A stretch of DNA of 64,000 nt from Cohaesibacter celericrescens. GTDB taxonomy: Bacteria > Pseudomonadota > Alphaproteobacteria > Rhizobiales > Cohaesibacteraceae. This document shows, in pieces, positions 39,773 through 49,647 of this stretch. The position numbers and the translations under genes were made by a program. Each line of letters opens with the position of its first letter. Within the stretch, counting starts at the first letter, position 1. The notes under the pieces are model-generated. The model searched no databases. It was not told the DNA's origin and saw only the letters and a program-made list of their open reading frames with translations. The stretch covers positions 186,001 to 250,000 of the forward strand of contig NZ_PKUQ01000031.1 in NCBI RefSeq assembly GCF_002866925.1, given 5' to 3'.

Positions 39773-40999
39773 ATGCTGACTGCGCTGGATACCGCGACGA
39801 TATTTGCCTGTTTCATGCTTGCGATGGTTGCGTCAGCCGTCACAATGACTGTGGTATGGTTTAACAATCCAAAGAGCCATTCGGCTGGATATTGGACTTT
39901 TACTTATTTGACGGGCATTGCGGCTGGAGCAATTTTGGTTCTATGGCAGCAATTGGGTAGCTATGTCGTCATACTCAGCACACTTTCCATTTATGCATGC
40001 CATTGGTTTTTATGGGCTGGGTTTCGCTCGTTCAATAACCAGACTGCGCCAATATCAGTGCTTGTTGTTGCTGTCTTTGTGTATCTTGCTGCTGTAACCT
40101 ATAATCCATCACTCTATTTGGACCTTAATTTGAGTACCGCTATGCATTCGCTGTTTATTGGTGCAGCAAGTCTGGTCAGTGCGTATACGGTTTTTACCGG
40201 CCCCGAAAGCAAATCGTTGCCGATTACGCTTTCCGCGACAATCATTCTAGTGAGTCACGGGCTGTTTCGATTTTCCTTTTTGTATTTCACCCTGTTCGAT
40301 CCATCCCCCATAGTGGATGGTCGGATGGCGGCTCCATGGTGGAAAATTTCTCTTTTGGAGATTTTTTTCAATACGATGCTCATGGCTATTTCGACCGTTA
40401 TTCTGATTAAGGATCGCTCAGAAAAGCTTCATCGAGTCGCATCCGAAACAGATGTATTAACGGGGATTGCTAACCGTCGGGCTTTTGTTGAGAAGACAAA
40501 AAACGCAGCAATCGGTTCCGATACAGGCGCTGCTTTGGCTGTACTCGATTTGGATCATTTTAAAAAGATCAATGACAAATATGGCCATGCGGCAGGCGAT
40601 ACGGCTTTGATTGATTTTGTAAATATCGTGACCAAATGTCTGCCAAGAAAGGCACTTTTTGGCCGCATGGGTGGCGAGGAATTCGCCGTTTATTTACCAT
40701 CTGGTTCTGGCGAGCCGCTCGATATTTTGGAAAAAGTTTGCAAACAGGTCGCTGAGTCAAATATTCAGCATAACAGCACCCACATTCCGCTTACTTTGAG
40801 TATTGGTATTGCGACCATTGAGGCTGTCGGTAACAATTTTGATACCCTTTTTGCTTCAGCGGATCGTGCGCTCTACCTTGCAAAACAAGAGGGGCGAAAC
40901 CGCGTGAAATTGTTTTCGCATACCGAGCGATTGCGCGAGATGTTTAACCAGCAAAATAATCTAGCGGAACAACAAACCCGCTCTATCCAGGCGTCTTGA
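39773..40999 (+). CDS. Membrane-bound diguanylate cyclase (GGEEF)
   Basis: About six membrane helices occupy residues 1-210, and a GGDEF domain the C-terminal part. The active-site loop is Gly-Gly-Glu-Glu-Phe near residue 300, which is competent for c-di-GMP synthesis. The upstream I-site Arg-x-x-Asp is missing (Arg-Lys-Ala-Leu), so product feedback inhibition is not expected at that site. The sensory N-terminus does not match a family I recognise. ATG 39773 has GGGGA upstream; a TTG at 39752 is in frame. Confidence 0.9.
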   Translation: MLTALDTATIFACFMLAMVASAVTMTVVWFNNPKSHSAGYWTFTYLTGIAAGAILVLWQQLGSYVVILSTLSIYACHWFLWAGFRSFNNQTAPISVLVVAVFVYLAAVTYNPSLYLDLNLSTAMHSLFIGAASLVSAYTVFTGPESKSLPITLSATIILVSHGLFRFSFLYFTLFDPSPIVDGRMAAPWWKISLLEIFFNTMLMAISTVILIKDRSEKLHRVASETDVLTGIANRRAFVEKTKNAAIGSDTGAALAVLDLDHFKKINDKYGHAAGDTALIDFVNIVTKCLPRKALFGRMGGEEFAVYLPSGSGEPLDILEKVCKQVAESNIQHNSTHIPLTLSIGIATIEAVGNNFDTLFASADRALYLAKQEGRNRVKLFSHTERLREMFNQQNNLAEQQTRSIQAS

Positions 41000-41227
41000 G
41001 CCCAGATTCGTAGCCTTGAGTAGGATCGATTGTCATCCGCTAATTCTTAGTCTCTGGCGCCTTTGGTTTGTAAGGCTCAGCGCTGTGATCTTGGTTGTTA
41101 GGTCACCGAGCCATACATCCATTGTCGTTGATTTTTCTGCCGTTTGGCTTGGCAAAAAACATTTCATTTGTTAAGCAAACGCATAATTTAAGTGGCCCGA
41201 CAAAGGGTTATAATAAAGGATTTTAAG

Positions 41228-41863
41228 GTGGCAATATTTTTTGATCTTGATGGTACATTGACAGATCCAAAGCTCGGAATTGTCGGTAGCATCCGGTATG
41301 CGCTTGATGCACTGGACGTGGCAGATCAACCGGATGACCTAGATTGGTGCATCGGTCCGCCGCTACAGGAAAGTTTTGCCAAGATGGTGGGACCTGAGCG
41401 GATGGAGGAAGCCATCGCAGCATATCGCCAGCGTTATTCGACAGTGGGCTTGTTTGAAAATACCGTTTATGATGGTATTCCCGCGCTTTTGACCGACTTG
41501 AAGTCACGGGGTATTGCTCTTTATGTCGCCACATCCAAACCGCGCCTATATGCCAATGAGATTTTGGAGCATTTTGAATTGGCTCCCTTCTTTTCTGGTA
41601 TCTTTGGTGCCGAGATGGACGGGACACGGGGCAACAAAGCGGAATTGTTGTCCTATGCGCTCAAGATGTCGGGAGAGACTGCAGACCTGTCGCTGATGAT
41701 TGGTGATCGCAAGTATGACATTCTCGGCGGCAAGGCCAACCAAATGAAAACATTGGGTGTCTTGTGGGGGTATGGTGATCGTGCCGAGTTGGAACTGGCG
41801 GGTGCGGATCTCATCGTGGATGATCTGAAAGCGCTGGCCGATAGGTTAAAGAGTTCTGAATAG
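41228..41863 (+). CDS. HAD-family phosphatase (phosphoglycolate-phosphatase-like)
   Basis: The HAD signature DLDGT at the N-terminus gives nucleophile Asp6 and acid Asp8, followed by an alpha-helical cap (about 15-80), motif II in ATSKP, and motif IV GDRKYDILGG. The length of 211 residues fits phosphoglycolate phosphatase and related house-cleaning phosphatases, but the substrate cannot be read from sequence. I chose GTG 41228 because AAAGGA at 41215-41220 is well spaced; GTG 41192 is in frame without a clear site. Confidence 0.85.
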   Translation: MAIFFDLDGTLTDPKLGIVGSIRYALDALDVADQPDDLDWCIGPPLQESFAKMVGPERMEEAIAAYRQRYSTVGLFENTVYDGIPALLTDLKSRGIALYVATSKPRLYANEILEHFELAPFFSGIFGAEMDGTRGNKAELLSYALKMSGETADLSLMIGDRKYDILGGKANQMKTLGVLWGYGDRAELELAGADLIVDDLKALADRLKSSE

Positions 41864-42280
41864 ACGTGCCTTTACATTGATCAGTTTTTCTGAGGCTCGG
41901 TGGCGTTCATCGGCATCGGGTTTTGTCGGGATGGTGCGGCTGTATTCTCCAGAGTGTGGTTTGCTCTCGGTGTCGGTCGCACTAAATCGACCAATTTCGC
42001 TGATTTTCTGGCTTTTGGGCCGGTTTGTTCTGTGAATCAGGTTGACGAAGCCTCTCTTTCCGCGTAAAACCCGCCCATTCTCAACATGTATTTGACATAT
42101 TGAGCCACTGACTCGGACCCTTTGGGTATAAAAAGATCCGGGAAGTCCCCATCCGACAGCGCGTTGCGCCCTCGGGTGTTTTTCTGTTGTGCGTCTTTTT
42201 TGATGAAAAGCGCTTGGAGGGAGGGATGCTGAGGCCCAACTGTAGAGTATCAATGATGGGAAGAGACGAAGGAGCAATGC
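41864..42280. other. Intergenic region upstream of ffh
   Basis: The 417-nt gap has an open frame on the minus strand, but its codon use is poor and I recognise nothing in it. I looked for the 4.5S/SRP RNA because ffh follows, and its conserved GGAAGGAAGCAG-type loop is not present. A GAAGGAG at 42269-42275 is the ffh ribosome-binding site. Confidence 0.4.
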
Positions 42281-43822
42281 ATGTTTGAATCTTTATCAGA
42301 TCGCTTAGGCGGCATTTTTGACAAGCTTTCCAAGCGCGGTGCGCTGTCGGAGACTGATGTCAATACTGCGCTGCGCGAAGTGCGCCGTGCTCTGATTGAG
42401 GCCGATGTTGCTCTGGATGTTGTGCGCGACTTTGTCGAGAAGGTAAAAGAGCGGGCTGTCGGCGTTGAAGTGATCAAATCGGTCAGTCCTGCGCAAATGG
42501 TTGTCAAACTGGTGCATGACCAGTTGGTTGAGATGCTGGGCTCTGATGCGCAGGTGATCGACCTGAATGCACCCGCACCAGTGCCGATCATGATGGTTGG
42601 CCTGCAGGGATCGGGTAAAACCACATCGAGCGCCAAAATTGCTCTGCGTTTGCAAACCCGTGACCGCAAAAAAGTTTTGATGGCGTCGCTTGATACCCGC
42701 CGTCCTGCTGCGCAGGAACAGCTGCGCGTGTTGGGCGAGCAGAATAATATTGCCACTCTGCCAATTGTTGCTGGGGAAGGCCCGACACAGATTGCCGAGC
42801 GTGCCATCAATGCTGCCAAATTGGGTGGCTTTGATGTGGTTATGCTCGACACTGCGGGCCGTACACATGTTGACGAACCTTTGATGTTGGAAATGTCCGA
42901 TATCAAAAAGGCAACTAACCCGCATGAGATTCTGCTGGTGGCCGATAGCTTGACCGGGCAGGACGCGGTCAATGTTGCAAAAAGCTTTGATGAGCGTGTT
43001 GGTGTTACCGGTATTGTTCTGACCCGTGTTGATGGCGATGGTCGCGGTGGTGCGGCGCTGTCTATGCGCGCGGTGACGGGCAAGCCGATCAAGTTGCTTG
43101 GTGTTGGTGAGAAAGCCGACGCTCTGGAAGAGTTTCACCCTGAGCGTGTGGCTGGCCGTATTCTGGGCATGGGCGATATTGTTTCTCTGGTGGAAAAAGC
43201 TGCCGAGACCATTGATGCTGAAAAAGCCGCGCTTGCTGCAGAGAAAATGCGCAAAGGCAAATTCGATCTGGAAGATCTTCGGGATCAACTGGGTCAGATG
43301 GCCAAGATGGGCGGAATGAGCGGTATCATGGGCATGATGCCCGGTGTTGGCAAAATGAAAAAGCAGATGGCTGCGGCGAATATGGATGACTCTGTCGTCA
43401 ATCGTCAGGTGGCTATTATCAACTCGATGACCAAAGCCGAACGGCGCACACCCAAGCTGCTCAATGCGAGTCGCAAAAAGCGTATTGCCGCCGGATCTGG
43501 TGTGCAAGTCTCGGAAATCAACAAACTGCTCAAAATGCACCGCCAGATGGCGGACATGATGAAAATGCTGGGCAAGCGCAAGGGCGGGCTTGGCGGCCTG
43601 TTCGGTGGCGGTATGCCCAAGGTTGATCCGGCCGAGCTCGAAGCAATGCAAAAATCCGGTCAGATGCCTGATATGGGCGATCTGTCAAAAGGATTGCCCG
43701 GTGGTGGGCTTCCTGGTGGTCTGTCGGGTTTGCCCGGCGGCATGCCTGGCTTGCCCGGTTTGGGTGGTCCGAAATTTCCTGGTCTGGGCGGTATGCCCGG
43801 CAAAGGCAAAAAGAAACGCTAA
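42281..43822 (+). CDS. ffh: Signal recognition particle protein Ffh
   Basis: Ffh with 4.5S RNA brings nascent membrane proteins to FtsY. The N-domain is at residues 1-90. The G-domain has GLQGSGKT at 107-114, the DTAGR block and the TRVDGDGRGG block. The methionine-rich M-domain (about 300-440) binds signal peptides and RNA. The C-terminal 70 residues are Gly/Pro-rich with repeated Leu-Pro-Gly and Met-Pro-Gly units and a Lys-rich end. It is full length at 513 residues. Confidence 0.98.
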   Translation: MFESLSDRLGGIFDKLSKRGALSETDVNTALREVRRALIEADVALDVVRDFVEKVKERAVGVEVIKSVSPAQMVVKLVHDQLVEMLGSDAQVIDLNAPAPVPIMMVGLQGSGKTTSSAKIALRLQTRDRKKVLMASLDTRRPAAQEQLRVLGEQNNIATLPIVAGEGPTQIAERAINAAKLGGFDVVMLDTAGRTHVDEPLMLEMSDIKKATNPHEILLVADSLTGQDAVNVAKSFDERVGVTGIVLTRVDGDGRGGAALSMRAVTGKPIKLLGVGEKADALEEFHPERVAGRILGMGDIVSLVEKAAETIDAEKAALAAEKMRKGKFDLEDLRDQLGQMAKMGGMSGIMGMMPGVGKMKKQMAAANMDDSVVNRQVAIINSMTKAERRTPKLLNASRKKRIAAGSGVQVSEINKLLKMHRQMADMMKMLGKRKGGLGGLFGGGMPKVDPAELEAMQKSGQMPDMGDLSKGLPGGGLPGGLSGLPGGMPGLPGLGGPKFPGLGGMPGKGKKKR

Positions 43823-43932
43823 ACGGTTCGATACCCGATCTGTTTGACACTTGAACATGGCCAAGGGATGGAAACAGCCCGGAATGTTGGCCCTAAGACA
43901 TAAAAATTAGCCGAATCTGGAAAGGAAACTCC

Positions 43933-44325
43933 ATGGCTCTCAAACTTCGTCTCTCCCGCGGTGGTTCTAAAAAACGTCCTTTTTATCGCGTTGTTGTCGC
44001 TGATGTGCGCTCTCCCCGTGATGGCCGTTTCATCGAACGCGTTGGTACATACAACCCATTGCTGCCTAAAGATTCCGAAGAGCGCGTAAACCTTAATGTT
44101 GAGCGCGTTCAGCATTGGTTGAATGAAGGCGCACAGCCTACCGATCGCGTTTTGCGTTTTTTGGCTGAAGCAGGTTTGGCAACACGCGCTGCACGCAGCA
44201 ATCCGAACAAAGCCAAGCCGGGCGCTAAAGCGACCGAACGCCTTGAAGAAAAGAAAATGAAAGAAGAAGAAGCAGCCGCTGCTGCTGCTGAAGCTTCTGC
44301 TCCCGCTGAAGAAAGCGCTGAGTAA
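43933..44325 (+). CDS. rpsP: 30S ribosomal protein S16
   Basis: S16 binds 16S rRNA early in 30S assembly. The core ([22 protein letters not shown], then the RVGTYNPL block) spans residues 1-85. A C-terminal extension rich in Ala, Glu and Lys (90-130), common in alphaproteobacteria, follows. It lies 110 nt after ffh and is followed by a terminator. Confidence 0.97.
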   Translation: MALKLRLSRGGSKKRPFYRVVVADVRSPRDGRFIERVGTYNPLLPKDSEERVNLNVERVQHWLNEGAQPTDRVLRFLAEAGLATRAARSNPNKAKPGAKATERLEEKKMKEEEAAAAAAEASAPAEESAE

Positions 44326-44336
44326 TCTCAAAGCTT

Positions 44337-44377
44337 AAAGGGAGTTCGGGCCATTGGGTCAGGACTCCCTTTTTTTG
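44337..44377 (+). terminator. Intrinsic terminator between rpsP and rimM
   Basis: A 9-bp AAAGGGAGT / ACTCCCTTT stem with an 18-nt loop ends in a long T run, 22 nt before rimM. It lies inside the expected rpsP-rimM-trmD operon. Confidence 0.85.
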
Positions 44378-44398
44378 ATTCTTGATCGGATAATTGGC

Positions 44399-45010
44399 AT
44401 GTCCCAAAACACTCCCGCCCCTGAAGACAAAATTTGTATCGCGCAAATCGGTGCGGCGCATGGTATTCGCGGTGAAGTGCGGATCAAGCTTTTTTCCGAT
44501 GATCCTGCATCTTTGACGCAATATGGCCCGCTGCAAACTGCGGATGGATCGCAGCGTTTCAAGATCACCTCTGCACGGGCGTCAAAAACTATTTATGTGT
44601 GCCGGATCAAAGGTGTGTCTGATCGCAACGATGTGGAAGCCTTGAATGGCACCCTGTTGTATGTAGATCGTGATCAGTTGCCCGAGCTGGAAGAAGAAGA
44701 ATTTTATCATTCTGACCTGATTGGACTTGAAGCCCGTCTGGACACCGGTGATGCATTGGGCAGCATTGTTGCTGTGCATGATTTTGGTGCCGGTGAGCTG
44801 CTGGATATTGCACCCAAGCGGGGCAAGGGATTTTATGTTCCTTTCACGCGAGAGGCTGTGCCGATCATTGATTTGACTGGCGGCTTTGTGACCGTTGTTC
44901 CCCCTGAAGGCCTGTTGGAAGATGCAGACGAAGGAGAACGTGCGCTGGAAGGTGAAGCCGTTGATTTTGCCCAATCGCCTCAGTTGCTTGATGGACTTGA
45001 AAAAGGCTGA
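44399..45010 (+). CDS. rimM: 16S rRNA-processing factor RimM
   Basis: RimM helps assemble the 30S head by contacting S19. The N-terminal domain has [20 protein letters not shown], and the PRC-barrel follows from about residue 100 ([12 protein letters not shown]). ATG 44399 gives 203 residues; the frame is open from 44354, but that part overlaps the terminator. It precedes trmD by 14 nt. Confidence 0.95.
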   Translation: MSQNTPAPEDKICIAQIGAAHGIRGEVRIKLFSDDPASLTQYGPLQTADGSQRFKITSARASKTIYVCRIKGVSDRNDVEALNGTLLYVDRDQLPELEEEEFYHSDLIGLEARLDTGDALGSIVAVHDFGAGELLDIAPKRGKGFYVPFTREAVPIIDLTGGFVTVVPPEGLLEDADEGERALEGEAVDFAQSPQLLDGLEKG

Positions 45011-45024
45011 GTCGGAGAGTGATC

Positions 45025-45780
45025 ATGCCGCAAGACAATGCAAGCTATGATGACGCTGAAACCGGTGATGCTGCTGGCTGGCATGCGACCGTTTTGACGC
45101 TTTATCCCGATATGTTCCCCGGTCCATTGGGCACATCGCTTGCAGGTCGCGCGATGGTCAAAGGCCTTTGGTCATTGGATGCGGTCCAGATTCGCGATTT
45201 TGCCGAAGGCAAGCATCGCAACGTGGATGACACGCCGGCTGGAGGCGGTGCGGGCATGGTTCTGCGGCCCGATGTGCTGGCCCGTGCCATTGATCACACC
45301 ACTCTTGAGGGCGATACACGTCCGCGTATTCTGCTTAGCCCGCGCGGCAAACCACTCACACAGAAAAAGGTACGTCAGCTGAAAGACGCTGGTGGGGCCG
45401 TTTTGCTGTGTGGACGCTTTGAAGGGGTGGATCAGCGAGTGATCGACGGGCGCGATTTGGAAGAAATATCCATCGGTGATTATATTCTATCCGGTGGTGA
45501 GCTGGGTGCGATGGTTCTGTTGGATGCCGTGGTGCGCCTGTTACCCGGTGTGATGGGCAAAGAGGCCAGCGGTGAAGATGAAAGCTTTGAGAGCGGTCTT
45601 TTGGAATATCCTCATTATACCCGACCATCTGTTTGGGAAGATCGACCCATTCCAGATATTCTCAGCTCCGGGCATCATGGCAATATTGCCAAATGGCGGC
45701 ATCAGCAGGCAGTCGCGCTGACCGGGGAACGGCGTCCAGACCTCTATGAAGCATGGGCTAAAACCCGCAAAAAGCCGTAA
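45025..45780 (+). CDS. trmD: tRNA (guanine-N1) methyltransferase TrmD
   Basis: TrmD methylates G37 of tRNAs with SAM and prevents +1 frameshifting. The trefoil-knot blocks are present: [34 protein letters not shown] and [13 protein letters not shown]. At 251 residues it is typical. I chose ATG 45025, spaced 7 nt from GGAG at 45014-45017; a GTG at 45019 is too close to it. Confidence 0.96.
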   Translation: MPQDNASYDDAETGDAAGWHATVLTLYPDMFPGPLGTSLAGRAMVKGLWSLDAVQIRDFAEGKHRNVDDTPAGGGAGMVLRPDVLARAIDHTTLEGDTRPRILLSPRGKPLTQKKVRQLKDAGGAVLLCGRFEGVDQRVIDGRDLEEISIGDYILSGGELGAMVLLDAVVRLLPGVMGKEASGEDESFESGLLEYPHYTRPSVWEDRPIPDILSSGHHGNIAKWRHQQAVALTGERRPDLYEAWAKTRKKP

Positions 45781-46017
45781 TTTCGGCCTCTATTGCCTTT
45801 GCTTTTGGTCTTAATTGGAAAAAGGCATCAAAAGGGGCAATAAATGGCCAATTTGAGTCGCTTTTTGGGGTGACAAACGCACCCACATTGGCTATGAACC
45901 CTCAATCTGATTTCCAACAAGTACGGCGAACCGGCCCTTGTGGCATGTCGGGCACAATGAGCTCGGCGGGACTGCTTTGGACGCTCTGGGCGTAACTATA
46001 AAACAAGAGTGAAGATC

Positions 46018-46458
46018 ATGAACATCATTGAACAGCTCGAAAAAGAGCAAATGGCTGAAGTTGCAGCCAAACGCGTACTCCCAGAATTTTCTGCCGGTGA
46101 CACCGTACGTGTGAATGTGCGCGTTACTGAAGGCACCCGTACCCGTGTGCAGGCTTATGAAGGCGTTTGCATTGCCCGTTCCGGCGGTGGCCTGAACGAA
46201 AGCTTCACCGTTCGTAAGATTTCTTACGGCGAAGGTGTCGAGCGTGTATTCCCAGTTTATAGCCCAATGATCGATAGCGTAGACATCGTTCGTCGCGGTA
46301 AAGTCCGTCGTGCGAAACTTTACTATCTGCGCGGTCTTCGTGGTAAATCTGCCCGTATCGTTGAAGCAACAAATGTTCGTTCGCGTCGCCTGAATGACGC
46401 AGCAAAAGCCAAGGTTGCTAAGGCCAAGGCTGATGCCAAAGGCAAAAAAGACGCATAA
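46018..46458 (+). CDS. rplS: 50S ribosomal protein L19
   Basis: L19 sits at the 30S-50S interface. The blocks [25 protein letters not shown]... and [14 protein letters not shown] are diagnostic. The length of 146 residues includes a Lys/Ala-rich C-terminal tail. ATG 46018 (MNIIEQLE) is the usual start in rhizobia; the frame opens at 46009. A 237-nt gap separates it from trmD, so it may have its own promoter. Confidence 0.96.
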   Translation: MNIIEQLEKEQMAEVAAKRVLPEFSAGDTVRVNVRVTEGTRTRVQAYEGVCIARSGGGLNESFTVRKISYGEGVERVFPVYSPMIDSVDIVRRGKVRRAKLYYLRGLRGKSARIVEATNVRSRRLNDAAKAKVAKAKADAKGKKDA

Positions 46459-46485
46459 TCGAGCTTGTCTCTTTTGATACGCTTC

Positions 46486-46520
46486 AAGGCCCGATGCATC
46501 ACATGTGTCGGGCCTTTTTG
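46486..46520 (+). terminator. Intrinsic terminator after rplS
   Basis: An AAGGCCCGA / TCGGGCCTT stem with a 13-nt loop and a T run lies about 30 nt after the rplS stop. Confidence 0.85.
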
Positions 46521-46753
46521 TATGAAAATTGCACTGGCGAGGGCGGTTTTGAAGCAATATTACTTGACCTTGACCCTTAATCTATCGCAATACAGTGCCA
46601 ACTCAATTGGGCCATCTTAATTGGATATGTTGGTGCATGGATTGACCTTTCCATGTGCTAACACTTTGCTTGATAGGTTAAGCGCCATTCCGATTTGTTC
46701 GGATAGGTCGAGCACCCATTTTCATAATCGCTGTAAGAGGACTGGTAACGAGC

Positions 46754-48160
46754 ATGTCTGCACCTAAGACCCTTTATGACAAAATTTGGGATTCCCACGT
46801 GGCTGATGAGCAGGAAGATGGGACGTGCCTGCTTTATATTGATCGTCATCTTGTCCATGAAGTGACATCTCCACAGGCCTTTGAAGGGCTTCGTATGGCT
46901 GACCGTAAAGTGCGCGCACCGCAGCGTACGTTGGCTGTTGTTGACCACAATGTGCCAACCACAGACCGGACCAAGGGCATTGATGATCCGGAATCCAGAC
47001 TTCAGGTGGAAACACTGGCATCCAACGCTGCTGAGTTTGGTGTTGAATATTATGATGAGCTGGATAGCCGTCAGGGTGTTGTTCACATTGTTGGCCCAGA
47101 GCAAGGCTTCACGCTGCCGGGCATGACCATCGTTTGTGGCGATTCCCATACCTCAACCCACGGTGCATTTGGCTCGCTGGCTCATGGTATTGGTACCTCG
47201 GAAGTGGAACATGTTCTGGCCACTCAAACCCTGGTTCAGAAAAAAGCCAAAAACATGAAGGTGGAAGTCAACGGCAAGCTTGGTGAAGGCGTGACAGCCA
47301 AAGACATCGTTTTGGCTGTTATTGGCAAGATCGGGACTGCTGGTGGAACGGGCCATGTGATTGAGTTTTGTGGCGAAGCAATTCGTGACCTGTCCATGGA
47401 AGGCCGGATGACGGTTTGTAATATGGCGATTGAAGGTGGTGCACGCGCAGGTCTTATCGCTCCGGATGAAAAAACCTTTGCGTATGTGCAGGGGCGGCCA
47501 AAATCACCAAAGGGTGACGATTGGGACAAGGCACTTGCCAATTGGAAGACTTTGTTCAGCGATGAAGGCGCGCATTTTGATACTGTGGTTACGCTTGATG
47601 CAGCATCTTTGCCACCAATCGTATCTTGGGGCACCAGCCCTGAAAATGTTGTGACCATTGACGGCGCAACTCCCGATCCCAAATTGATTGAAGATGAAGG
47701 CCGTCGGGCAGCTGTTGAACGGGCGCTTGCCTATATGGGGCTTGAGCCAAACACCAAGATGACGGATATCCCGATTGATCGCATCTTCATCGGATCTTGC
47801 ACCAATGGCCGCATTGAAGATTTGCGGGCTGCGGCTGATGTGTTTAAAGGCCGCAAGGTTAAAGAAGGTGTCAATGCGATGATTGTGCCGGGTTCCGGCC
47901 TTGTGAAAGCTCAGGCTGAAGAAGAAGGTTTGGACAAGGTGTTTGTGGAAGCCGGTTGTGAATGGCGTGAACCAGGTTGCTCCATGTGCTTGGCTATGAA
48001 TGCCGATAAACTTGCTCCGGGCGAACGCTGTGCATCTACGTCCAATCGTAACTTTGAAGGCCGTCAGGGCTTTAAGGGACGCACACATCTGGTATCTCCA
48101 GCGATGGCAGCTGCTGCCGCTGTGACAGGCCACTTTGTTGATGTGCGTGATCTTGACTAG
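46754..48160 (+). CDS. leuC: 3-isopropylmalate dehydratase large subunit
   Basis: LeuC with LeuD isomerises 2- to 3-isopropylmalate in leucine synthesis. It opens with [11 protein letters not shown] and carries the FVDHNVPT-like and [12 protein letters not shown] blocks. The [4Fe-4S] ligands are the Cys of GSCTNGR (near residue 350) and the two in CSMCLAMN (near 410). The length of 468 residues is complete. LeuD is not in this window, which is usual in rhizobia. A strong terminator follows. Confidence 0.97.
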   Translation: MSAPKTLYDKIWDSHVADEQEDGTCLLYIDRHLVHEVTSPQAFEGLRMADRKVRAPQRTLAVVDHNVPTTDRTKGIDDPESRLQVETLASNAAEFGVEYYDELDSRQGVVHIVGPEQGFTLPGMTIVCGDSHTSTHGAFGSLAHGIGTSEVEHVLATQTLVQKKAKNMKVEVNGKLGEGVTAKDIVLAVIGKIGTAGGTGHVIEFCGEAIRDLSMEGRMTVCNMAIEGGARAGLIAPDEKTFAYVQGRPKSPKGDDWDKALANWKTLFSDEGAHFDTVVTLDAASLPPIVSWGTSPENVVTIDGATPDPKLIEDEGRRAAVERALAYMGLEPNTKMTDIPIDRIFIGSCTNGRIEDLRAAADVFKGRKVKEGVNAMIVPGSGLVKAQAEEEGLDKVFVEAGCEWREPGCSMCLAMNADKLAPGERCASTSNRNFEGRQGFKGRTHLVSPAMAAAAAVTGHFVDVRDLD

Positions 48161-48183
48161 TCCATGGCAATAGGAATTATTCG

Positions 48184-48213
48184 AAAAGCCGGGTTTTGTA
48201 GCCCGGCTTTTTT
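48184..48213 (+). terminator. Intrinsic terminator after leuC
   Basis: An AAAAGCCGGG / CCCGGCTTTT 10-bp perfect stem with an 8-nt loop and a T run. Confidence 0.9.
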
Positions 48214-48391
48214 GTGTTTGATTGGTTATTGGGTTGATCTTGTGTGATATGTGGGGACGGCTGAGGAGAATAGATTGTCAAATCTTCAGGGCCATTTACC
48301 ATGGGCCATCGCTGAATTCTGAGCTTATTTTGAAGCCTTTGGCTATTTGGCACATGATGACCGGTTATTGAGACGAAGATTGGGAGTGATT

Positions 48392-48859
48392 ATGAGCAAG
48401 ATCGAGATCAAGATACTGGAACAGGACGCCGCCCTTGACCTGGCTCCCCTGATTTCTTCCTACGCGCAAGAACGCAAACGGGGTGCGCCTCGTCAACCGG
48501 ATATGTTCTATGCCGAAACCTTGCTCAATGATCGCACCGCTGAAGTTTTGGGCGCGTATGTGGATGGAAAATTGAGCGCTTTTTGCACCTTCTTTGATTT
48601 GCCGGAAACAATTTCTGGAAAACGTGTCGGGCATGTAGACATTCTTTATGTCGATTATGAAGCCCGCGATCTGGGTGTTACCAAGGCCGTTATTGAAGAA
48701 CTGGTGAAACTTGGTGATGATCGGAACTGGCTTGAACTGCAATGGAATGATCCCAATGAAGTGCAGCAGAGTAAAATTTCCGAGATATCTCGCCTGTCGA
48801 CAGCTGCTAACGTGCGCCTGAGCATCGGCATCCATGAAGAGCATACCAAAGTGCAATAG
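48392..48859 (+). CDS. GNAT-family N-acetyltransferase
   Basis: The 155-residue protein has a GNAT fold: strand-4 block GHVDILYVDYEARDLGVTKAVIEEL holds the acetyl-CoA contact region (about residues 85-110), but the classic Arg-x-x-Gly-x-Gly/Ala is degenerate. The substrate is unknown. I chose ATG 48392; the frame opens at 48347. It stands alone between two terminators. Confidence 0.75.
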   Translation: MSKIEIKILEQDAALDLAPLISSYAQERKRGAPRQPDMFYAETLLNDRTAEVLGAYVDGKLSAFCTFFDLPETISGKRVGHVDILYVDYEARDLGVTKAVIEELVKLGDDRNWLELQWNDPNEVQQSKISEISRLSTAANVRLSIGIHEEHTKVQ

Positions 48860-48877
48860 GCATTACAGACTGACTAT

Positions 48878-48915
48878 AAAAGGCCCTGTCGCTTTTGATC
48901 GATGGGGCCTTTTTT
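48878..48915 (+). terminator. Intrinsic terminator after the GNAT gene
   Basis: An AAAAGGCCC / GGGCCTTTT stem with an 18-nt loop and a T run. The TetR gene converges from the right and stops at 48980. Confidence 0.8.
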
Positions 48916-48979
48916 GTTGAGGTCGGAGCTTGACCCTCGCAATGGCGTGATTGCAGCATGAGTGTGATGGCCTTGGTCT

Positions 48980-49567
48980 TTATGGTTTGGCTGCCAGCAA
49001 ACGGATTGAGCCATCTATGTCTTCGTTGAGCCTGTTCGTTAAGAGCCTTTGCCACATCATGCTCATCATCAATTCTGCACGTGGTTTGTGATCTTGTCCG
49101 GCAGGGAGCTCACCGCGTTTTTCTGCGCGCTTAAAAATGATCAAAAGCCCCTCCAATCGTTGGGACCGGTAGCGCTCCAATTCCTGATTAACATCGGGAT
49201 CGGATTGTGCTTCGGCGATGATTGCCTTGAAATAGGCCCCGAATTCTGTCTTCCAGATCGCACTCAGTTCGGACGCAAAGCTGTGTAGGTCGTCAGTCAG
49301 GTTGCCTGTATCTTGGTAAGACACTGCGGGTTTTTCGCGTTGATAGACTGCTAAAATCAGTGCTCCGCGTGTTGGCCACCAACGATAAAGTGTGGCTTTA
49401 CCTGCCTTGGCGGCACGCGCGACTGTTTCCATTTTGAGTCCGGACATTCCTTTTTCAGCGACAATTTTTGATGCGGCGTCCAGAATCGCGGTTTCAGTGG
49501 CGGGATTTCTGCGTGCACCTATGGAACTTCTGCTGTTTGATTTTTCTTTTTTAGTCATTTTAGCCAA
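48980..49567 (-). CDS. TetR-family transcriptional repressor
   Basis: The 195-residue protein has an N-terminal TetR helix-turn-helix (about residues 27-72; the recognition part is ARAAKAGKATLYRWWPTRGALI) and an all-helical ligand and dimer domain. It is divergent from a small membrane protein, with a perfect 16-bp palindrome in the 80-nt gap, so it most likely represses both. The inducer is unknown. Confidence 0.9.
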   Translation of the reverse strand: MAKMTKKEKSNSRSSIGARRNPATETAILDAASKIVAEKGMSGLKMETVARAAKAGKATLYRWWPTRGALILAVYQREKPAVSYQDTGNLTDDLHSFASELSAIWKTEFGAYFKAIIAEAQSDPDVNQELERYRSQRLEGLLIIFKRAEKRGELPAGQDHKPRAELMMSMMWQRLLTNRLNEDIDGSIRLLAAKP

Positions 49568-49583
49568 TCAAATCACTTTACAG

Positions 49584-49599
49584 AACGGAACGTTCCGTT
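49584..49599. promoter_or_regulatory. Perfect palindrome, likely TetR operator
   Basis: AACGGAACGTTCCGTT is a perfect 16-bp palindrome in the gap between the TetR gene and the small membrane-protein gene, next to the AT-rich TATATAAG stretch (49600-49607) that could form a -10 element. Confidence 0.75.
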
Positions 49600-49647
49600 T
49601 ATATAAGTGTCCACTAACGAAACGTAGCGTCTCGAAAGGAATGTCGC

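Noticed and set aside
41846-42277. 143-codon minus-strand frame before ffh
   Set aside because: Arg- and Ser-rich with no family resemblance; overlaps the ffh ribosome-binding site and the end of the HAD gene.
41864-42280. 4.5S (SRP) RNA gene next to ffh
   Set aside because: The conserved GNRA-type loop and GGAAGGAAGCAG-like strand are absent.
42305-43651. 448-codon open frame antisense to ffh
   Set aside because: It is the shadow of the ffh coding frame; His/Gln-rich composition and no start signal.
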